19,916 nucleotides of DNA from SIG710 sp045605745 (lineage in GTDB: Bacteria > Bacillota > Clostridia > Oscillospirales > CAG-272), in NCBI GenBank assembly GCA_045605745.1, contig JAZUQN010000122.1, positions 1 through 19,916 of the forward strand, written 5' to 3'. Of this stretch, positions 15,751 to 19,916 are shown piece by piece (position 1 is the first letter of the stretch; each line of letters starts with the position of its first letter). Made by a program: the position numbers and the translations under genes. The notes under the pieces are model-generated. The model made no database searches, was not told the DNA's origin, and was given only the letters and a program-made list of their open reading frames with translations.

Positions 15751-16018
15751 TTTCGACCCAAGCACAAATATTAACAAATTGTAAATTTTAAAAAATGATT
15801 TCAAAAATCGCTTAATTTTCATAATTTTTAGTGTTTTACAACAATAATTTATATTGACAAAACAAAAAAATAGTGGTAAAATACTTGTATGAATTGCTGT
15901 GGGATAGTTGTATACTTCTCATCTGCAAAAAATAGTCAATTTTTATGCTATAGCATCTTGCCTTGGCATATATTGAATATATAAATCCATGGTAATATTC
16001 AAAAGGAGGATCCTAACA
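15751..16018. other. A/T-rich intergenic region and leader of the 36-codon gene
   Basis: No gene is visible. The first 100 bases after pfkA are A/T-rich and contain no convincing terminator. The promoter at 15854-15882 is followed by a leader of about 130 nt. It holds a 12-bp palindrome ATGCTATAGCAT (15945-15956). It also holds an 8-bp stem TTGAATAT/ATATTCAA (15973-15980 and 15995-16002) whose right arm touches the Shine-Dalgarno sequence. Confidence 0.6.
15854..15882 (+). promoter_or_regulatory. Promoter of the 36-codon peptide gene
   Basis: Consensus TTGACA (15854-15859), a 17-nt spacer ending AGTGG, and TAAAAT (15877-15882) with an extended -10. This is among the strongest promoters of the window by match. 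Confidence 0.82.
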
Positions 16019-16129
16019 ATGAAGAACTACATTGCTCCCGAAATGGATATTGTACTTCTCGATGTAGAAAACGTTATCACTGCATCTGAGGGAGATAACG
16101 AGATAGGCGCTGGAGACCTGTTCGGCTAA
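16019..16129 (+). CDS. Short peptide (36 aa), possible secreted or modified peptide precursor
   Basis: A very small gene supported by its signals rather than by homology. It has a strong promoter (15854-15882), an AAAAGGAGGA site at 16001-16010 with GGAGG 9 nt before the ATG, and a dedicated terminator 8 nt after the TAA. The peptide starts MKNYIAPEMDIVLLD, continues VENVITAS and ends in an acidic, Gly-rich tail GDNEIGAGDLFG. It has no membrane segment, no signal peptide and no cysteine. The Tyr-x-x-Pro-Glu-Met start followed by a Val-Ile-Thr-Ala-Ser turn reminds me of short peptides common in gut Clostridia and Bacteroidota, some of which are considered natural-product precursors. This is memory, not a search. 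No radical SAM, protease or exporter gene is adjacent, so the role is open. Confidence 0.75.
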   Translation: MKNYIAPEMDIVLLDVENVITASEGDNEIGAGDLFG

Positions 16130-16137
16130 TATCCACA

Positions 16138-16188
16138 AAAAAACAACAAGCCATCGCGAGCGTACGACGCGATGGCTTGTTGTTTTTT
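16138..16188 (+). terminator. Terminator of the 36-codon gene
   Basis: A perfect 21-bp stem (16138-16158 and 16168-16188) has a 9-nt loop containing the palindrome CGTACG. The GC-rich top (GCCATCGCG) and the T6 end make it the strongest terminator in the window. A6/T6 flanks allow function on both strands. Confidence 0.95.
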
Positions 16189-16211
16189 CGGTATTTTCAA
16201 AAAATACCGAA
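16187..16211. repeat. Second hairpin directly after the terminator
   Basis: A perfect 11-bp stem TTCGGTATTTT/AAAATACCGAA (16187-16197 and 16201-16211) with a 3-nt loop overlaps the end of the previous terminator by 2 bases. It ends 6 bases before the next -35 box. No T tract follows, so it may be a back-up structure or insulator rather than an intrinsic terminator. Confidence 0.7.
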
Positions 16212-16217
16212 TTATCA

Positions 16218-16246
16218 TTGACAATGGGGCTATAATGTGGTAACAT
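16218..16246 (+). promoter_or_regulatory. Promoter of the lipoprotein gene
   Basis: TTGACA (16218-16223), a 17-nt spacer ending TGTGG, and TAACAT (16241-16246). The -10 is weaker but is again preceded by the GTGG extension. Confidence 0.7.
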
Positions 16247-16275
16247 TATTATAACATATTTAGGAGGAAATCACC

Positions 16276-16791
16276 ATGTTTAAAAAACTTCTTGCGGCAC
16301 TTCTTGCTACTCTTATGCTCCTTTCTTTTGCAGGCTGCCTCGGCTCAGGCAGTAAAAAAGTTTATGAAATGGCATCAAAGGATTTTTCGGATGCCGGACT
16401 TACTCTAACCTTGACAGAAGGATTTTTTGAAAGCGAATATGATGGATATACCACCTGCTATGATTCTGCAGATGCCGCTTGCTTTATTATAAAAGAGAGC
16501 TTCACAGACTTTTCAGGCCTTGAGCTCTTTTCCCTTGACGAATATGCTCAAGCAGCATATGAGGCAAACAAATCAAGAAATCCCGGCCCTATCAGTGAGG
16601 TTGAAGGTCTCACCGCTTTTGAATACACATTTTTCAATGAATCCGAAAAGCAGACATATAACTATTTCACAACAGTTTTTAAGGGACCGGATGCATTTTG
16701 GCTTGTACAATTTGCAGCCAAGGATTTAGACTACAACACCCTCCGCCCATATTTTATTGAATGGGCAAGCTCTGCAAAATTTGCAGAATAA
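16276..16791 (+). CDS. Small secreted lipoprotein of unknown function
   Basis: A 171-residue protein with a lipoprotein signal: KK near the start, a hydrophobic core and lipobox SFAG-Cys21. It should be lipidated and anchored on the outer face of the membrane. The mature part (DFSDAGLTLTLTEGFFE ... FWLVQFAAKDLDYNTLRPYF) has the alternating beta strands and closing helix of a compact alpha/beta domain. It faintly recalls Mog1/PsbP-like lipoprotein domains. No catalytic motif is visible. GGAGG (16263-16267) is 8 nt from the ATG. It has its own promoter and a weak terminator, so it is probably monocistronic, though the phosphoesterase gene downstream has no obvious promoter. Confidence 0.8.
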   Translation: MFKKLLAALLATLMLLSFAGCLGSGSKKVYEMASKDFSDAGLTLTLTEGFFESEYDGYTTCYDSADAACFIIKESFTDFSGLELFSLDEYAQAAYEANKSRNPGPISEVEGLTAFEYTFFNESEKQTYNYFTTVFKGPDAFWLVQFAAKDLDYNTLRPYFIEWASSAKFAE

Positions 16792-16812
16792 TTCAAAACT
16801 ATTCTAAATCGG

Positions 16813-16838
16813 GAAAAGGGGTTTCTAAGCCCCTTTTC
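16813..16838 (+). terminator. Weak or partial terminator after the lipoprotein gene
   Basis: A 9-bp stem GAAAAGGGG/CCCCTTTTC (16813-16821 and 16830-16838) has an 8-nt loop. Only CTCTG follows, so the T tract is poor. Partial read-through into the phosphoesterase gene is plausible. Confidence 0.55.
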
Positions 16839-16874
16839 TCTGATTATAAATCAAAGAAACATCGAGGATATGTT

Positions 16875-17720
16875 ATGAGAAAAAGATTTTTAATCGTTTC
16901 AGATACCCACCTATGCCATGTCGATTGGTATGGAATTTCAACGGAAGAAAGAATGAAAAGACTCTCAAGGCACATTGAAGAGGAATTTAAAAAGGATCCA
17001 TTTGATGCTCTGTTTTTCCTTGGTGACTATTCTCTTGACCACTGGAAATGGGATATCCAAGGCTGCTATATAAAGGATGGCATAAGCAGAACAAAAGAAT
17101 TTGTGGATGAATATGTCACTCGCTTTCATGACTTCGGCATACCGATAGGTTTTATTGCCGGAAATCACGAGCAATACGGCGACAGACTTTGGAACGAGCT
17201 AACAGGCTATGACAGAAAGGATTTTGTCATCTGCGGCAATCTCCTTTTTATATTACTTGATACCTTTGGAGCAGACCTTGACCCAACAGAGCACAGTGAC
17301 GGAACCTTTGTGCCGGCCGATGTGGCATACATCAAGGCACTTATGGAAAACTATCCCGATAAAAAGGTAGTGCTTATGGCTCACCATTTCGATCCCGAGA
17401 AGGAAACCGAAGAATTTAAAAAGCTTTTGCGTGAAGACAAGCGCATTCTATGCCTTTTCGGCGGTCATGTGCATCGCTCGAATATTATTGAGCTTGGCGC
17501 TGATTTTGGGGGTAAGGCACTGCTTTATACCGGTCATTACTCATATTACGGAGTTAAAGATGCAAAGCCCACCGACTCAATGTGGGGCTTCAGAGATCTG
17601 ATAATTGACGGCAGCAGGCTTGAATCGCGCTATATAACACCCGAAAATGATATTATTCTTGATGGCGAGCCCATACATCACCACTATGGCTATCAAGATG
17701 TATATGTAAAAGAAATCTAA
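16875..17720 (+). CDS. Calcineurin-like metallophosphoesterase
   Basis: A 281-residue dinuclear-metal phosphoesterase, cytoplasmic since no signal peptide is seen. All family motifs are present: Asp10-x-His12 (SDTHLCH), Gly50-Asp51 (FFLGDYSLD), GNHE with Asn97-His98, His170 (MAHHFDP), and Gly-His198-x-His200 (FGGHVHR). The substrate (nucleotide, phosphodiester or phosphoprotein) cannot be told. The ATG at 16875 was chosen because GAGGA (16864-16868) lies 6 nt upstream. The frame is open back to 16761, but that part overlaps the lipoprotein gene and terminator hairpin and encodes low-quality sequence. No clear promoter of its own was found. Confidence 0.9.
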   Translation: MRKRFLIVSDTHLCHVDWYGISTEERMKRLSRHIEEEFKKDPFDALFFLGDYSLDHWKWDIQGCYIKDGISRTKEFVDEYVTRFHDFGIPIGFIAGNHEQYGDRLWNELTGYDRKDFVICGNLLFILLDTFGADLDPTEHSDGTFVPADVAYIKALMENYPDKKVVLMAHHFDPEKETEEFKKLLREDKRILCLFGGHVHRSNIIELGADFGGKALLYTGHYSYYGVKDAKPTDSMWGFRDLIIDGSRLESRYITPENDIILDGEPIHHHYGYQDVYVKEI

Positions 17721-17765
17721 GATAAAAATATTGTCGTTTTTTGTGGTTCGATTTTGTTTTTTCTA

Positions 17766-17794
17766 TTGAAAAATGCTCATAGGTGTGGTATAAT
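17766..17794 (+). promoter_or_regulatory. Promoter of the DUF1846 gene
   Basis: TTGAAA (17766-17771), a 17-nt spacer ending GTGTGG, and consensus TATAAT (17789-17794) with an extended -10, the same layout as the rimP promoter. Confidence 0.8.
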
Positions 17795-17835
17795 TGTTTT
17801 TAGTTTGATATAAAATGCCGCTGAGGAGAAGGATT

Positions 17836-19317
17836 ATGAAAATCGGTTTTGATAATGATAAATATCTGAAAATGCAATCCGAGCATATCAGAGAGAGAAT
17901 TGCCAAATTTGGCGGCAAGCTCTATCTTGAATTTGGCGGCAAGCTTTTTGATGACTATCACGCCTCAAGAGTTCTGCCCGGCTTTAAGCCGGACAGTAAG
18001 CTCCAAATGCTGCTTCAGCTAAAGGACAAGGCAGAGGTGGTTATAGCCATAAACTCCTGCGATATCGAAAAAAACAAGGTCAGAGGCGACCTTGGCATAA
18101 CCTATGACCTTGATGTTCTGAGGCTTCTTGATGCTTTTAAAGAGGTTGGGCTTTATGTTGGAAGCGTTGTGCTGACCAGATATGAATCACAGCCTGTAGC
18201 AGAGGCATTTAAGCACCGTCTCGAAGCACAGGGCATAAAGGTATATCACCATTATAATATCAAGGGATATCCCTCCGATATAGAAAATATCGTTAGCGAA
18301 GACGGCTTTGGCAAAAACGAATATATCGAAACCTCCAGAGAGCTTGTTATCATCACAGCTCCCGGCCCCGGCAGCGGAAAAATGGCAACCTGTCTCTCTC
18401 AGCTATATCATGAAAACAAGAGAGGCATTAAGGCGGGGTATGCAAAATTTGAAACATTCCCAATCTGGAACCTGCCGCTAAAGCACCCCGTCAACATTGC
18501 TTATGAAGCGGCAACCGCCGATCTTAGCGATGTAAATATGATTGACCCATTTCATCTCGAAGCTTATGGCGAAACTGCAGTAAATTATAATCGAGATGTT
18601 GAGATATTCCCTGTTCTAAGCTCTATGCTGGAGCAGATCCTTGGAAAGTCCCCATATAAATCCCCCACAGACATGGGAGTTAATATGGTTGGAAACTGTA
18701 TCATTGACGATGAAGTCACAACAAAAGCGGCAAACGCTGAGGTTATAAGACGGTATTATACGGCTCTCTGCGATAGAGTTCGAGGCAAAGCAAATGACGA
18801 AATGATATATAAAATGGAGCTTATGATGAAGCAGGCAGGGCTTTCAACAGATGACCGTCCGGTTATCCGTGCAGCGCTGGCAAAGGCGGAGGCAACAGAT
18901 GCTCCCGCTGCATCAATGGAGCTGCCCGATGGCACTATAGTCACGGGAAAGACCTCCCCTCTTCTTGGTGCGTCCTCAGCACTTATGCTCAATGCTCTAA
19001 AGCATCTTGCAGGCATTCCGGACGAGCTTGCTCTCATTTCACACACCATAATCGAACCTATTTCAAGGCTAAAAATAGGTCATCTTGGAAACAGAAACCC
19101 AAGACTACATATAGACGAGCTTCTGATTGCTCTTTCTATATGTGCAGTCACTTCTCCAAATGCAGAGCTGGCAATGAAACAGCTTGATAAGCTAAGGGGA
19201 TGCGATGCCCATTCAACAGTTATTTTGGCAGAGGATGATTTTCAGACCTTCAAAAAGCTTGGTGTTAATTTGACTTGCGAACCTAAATATCAGAAAAAAA
19301 GGCTTTATCACAAATAA
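17836..19317 (+). CDS. DUF1846 / UPF0371 family protein
   Basis: A 493-residue cytoplasmic protein matching the length and character of the UPF0371/DUF1846 family. The function of that family is not known to me. Recognisable conserved stretches are GGKLYLEFGGKLFDDYHASRVLPGF near the N-terminus (split here as GGKLYLEFGGKL and DDYHASRVLPGF) and VVIAINSCDIEKNKVRGDLG. A glycine-rich loop TAPGPGSGKMATCLSQLYHE could bind phosphate or a nucleotide. AGYAKFETFPIWNLPLKHPVN and DMGVNMVGNCIIDD follow. The ATG at 17836 has AAGGA just upstream and a GAGGAG before it; the frame continues seven codons further without a better site. The gene has its own promoter and is followed by mscL after 39 nt with no terminator between, so they may be co-transcribed. 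Confidence 0.88.
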   Translation: MKIGFDNDKYLKMQSEHIRERIAKFGGKLYLEFGGKLFDDYHASRVLPGFKPDSKLQMLLQLKDKAEVVIAINSCDIEKNKVRGDLGITYDLDVLRLLDAFKEVGLYVGSVVLTRYESQPVAEAFKHRLEAQGIKVYHHYNIKGYPSDIENIVSEDGFGKNEYIETSRELVIITAPGPGSGKMATCLSQLYHENKRGIKAGYAKFETFPIWNLPLKHPVNIAYEAATADLSDVNMIDPFHLEAYGETAVNYNRDVEIFPVLSSMLEQILGKSPYKSPTDMGVNMVGNCIIDDEVTTKAANAEVIRRYYTALCDRVRGKANDEMIYKMELMMKQAGLSTDDRPVIRAALAKAEATDAPAASMELPDGTIVTGKTSPLLGASSALMLNALKHLAGIPDELALISHTIIEPISRLKIGHLGNRNPRLHIDELLIALSICAVTSPNAELAMKQLDKLRGCDAHSTVILAEDDFQTFKKLGVNLTCEPKYQKKRLYHK

Positions 19318-19356
19318 GTCTTTAATATAACTAATATTATAAAAATGGAGGCTGTT

Positions 19357-19818
19357 ATGGCAAAGAAAAAGAGCACATTTTGGAGCGATTTCAGAGAGTT
19401 TATCGCTAAAGGCAACGTTGTTGATATGGCTGTCGGTGTTGTTATCGGCGGTGCTTTCAAGGATATTGTAAATGCACTTGTAAACAATATCATTATGCCC
19501 CTTGTGGGACTGCTCACAGGCGGCAAAACCGTTGAGGAGCTTAAATGGGTTCTCAAAGAGGGTACTCTCGATGATGCCGGCGCACTTGTTGGCGAAATTT
19601 CGGTTCAGTACGGTGTTTTGCTTCAGAGGATCATCGATTTCCTTTTGATTGCATTCTGCATTTTCGTTGTTCTCAGAGTTATGATGAAGACAAAAGAAAA
19701 GCTTGAGGCACTGAAAGCTCACAAGGAAGAAGAGACCGTCGAACCCGAGGCACCGGCAGAGCCTGTGGAAACAACAGACGATATCCTTAAGGACATCAGA
19801 GAACTGCTGAAAAAGTAA
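19357..19818 (+). CDS. mscL: Large-conductance mechanosensitive channel MscL
   Basis: A membrane channel that opens under high tension to release solutes after hypo-osmotic shock; it works as a homo-oligomer in the cytoplasmic membrane. The 153-residue product has the N-terminal amphipathic helix (FWSDFREFIAKGN) and TM1 with the gate sequence VDMAVGVVIGGAF (22-34). VNNIIMPLVGLLTGG, a short periplasmic loop and TM2 (about 84-107) follow. The cytoplasmic helix ends DDILKDIRELLKK. A Glu/Pro/Ala-rich linker (EEETVEPEAPAEPVE) before that helix is longer than in E. coli. ATG 19357 was chosen over 19345 because GGAGG (19347-19351) lies 5 nt upstream of it. Confidence 0.95.
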   Translation: MAKKKSTFWSDFREFIAKGNVVDMAVGVVIGGAFKDIVNALVNNIIMPLVGLLTGGKTVEELKWVLKEGTLDDAGALVGEISVQYGVLLQRIIDFLLIAFCIFVVLRVMMKTKEKLEALKAHKEEETVEPEAPAEPVETTDDILKDIRELLKK

Positions 19819-19825
19819 TATACAT

Positions 19826-19857
19826 AAAAGCAGGTCTGCTTATGCAGACCTGCTTTT
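19826..19857 (+). terminator. mscL: mscL terminator
   Basis: A perfect 14-bp stem (19826-19839 and 19844-19857) with a 4-nt TTAT loop has the core GCAGGTCTGC. The right arm runs into T5. It lies 7 nt after the stop codon. The remaining bases to 19916 hold nothing recognisable. Confidence 0.93.
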
Positions 19858-19916
19858 TGTTTGGAACAGGCAACATTAGATTTGGTGAAAAATTTATTTT
19901 TTACAAAAAAGCAAAG

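Noticed and set aside
15889..15984. A 31-codon ORF (starts MNCCGIVVYFSS) in the leader of the 36-codon gene
   Set aside because: Its ATG lies about 7 nt after the -10 box, essentially at the transcription start, with no ribosome binding site, and the product looks random.
19213..19722. A 169-codon minus-strand ORF over the DUF1846/mscL junction
   Set aside because: It is antisense to the conserved N-terminal half of MscL and has no expression signals.

Overview
The window looks like chromosome from an uncultured, gut-type member of the Clostridia (probably Oscillospiraceae/Ruminococcaceae or a close order). The grounds are the Firmicutes-style rimP-nusA-ylxR-ylxQ-infB cluster, strong GGAGG ribosome binding sites, sigma-A type promoters (TTGACA, 17 nt, TATAAT), an LtaS-type sulfatase-fold membrane enzyme, and a BspA-like surface protein with a sortase-type tail. 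The lineage is inferred from gene content and style; no rRNA gene is present to confirm it. I see no tRNA, rRNA, CRISPR array, transposase or prophage gene.

Layout. Bases 1-864 hold the 3' part of a Gfo/Idh/MocA (GH109-like) oxidoreductase. It converges on a minus-strand LTA-synthase-family membrane enzyme (1078-3162). Divergent from that is glyA (3311-4549), which converges on a minus-strand secreted BspA/CBM9 surface protein (5056-7380). From 7.6 kb onward everything is on the plus strand: the translation/transcription operon rimP-nusA-rnpM(ylxR)-ylxQ-infB followed closely by a Nudix hydrolase and an ArsB/citrate-type permease (7747-14526); pfkA (14680-15750); a 36-codon peptide gene missed by length cut-offs (16019-16129); a lipoprotein; a calcineurin-type phosphoesterase; a DUF1846/UPF0371 protein; and mscL (19357-19818).

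How the parts relate. Most of the window is housekeeping: ribosome maturation, transcription elongation, initiation factor 2, glycolysis, one-carbon metabolism and osmotic safety. Around it are cell-envelope functions (LTA-type polymer synthesis, surface protein, lipoprotein). Nearly every transcription unit can be delimited by a readable promoter and a strong hairpin terminator; pfkA lacks a clear terminator.

Two features go beyond routine annotation. First, a family of about 100-bp palindromic repeats occurs three times, only in the two intergenic regions between convergent genes and always between the facing terminators. Two copies are inverted around a 154-bp strongly structured core and form a roughly 360-bp MITE-like or RNA-like element (about 4595-4956). 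Second, the 36-residue peptide gene has its own promoter, a leader of about 130 nt, a near-perfect Shine-Dalgarno sequence and a dedicated 21-bp-stem terminator. It resembles a highly expressed peptide or peptide precursor without an adjacent maturation enzyme.
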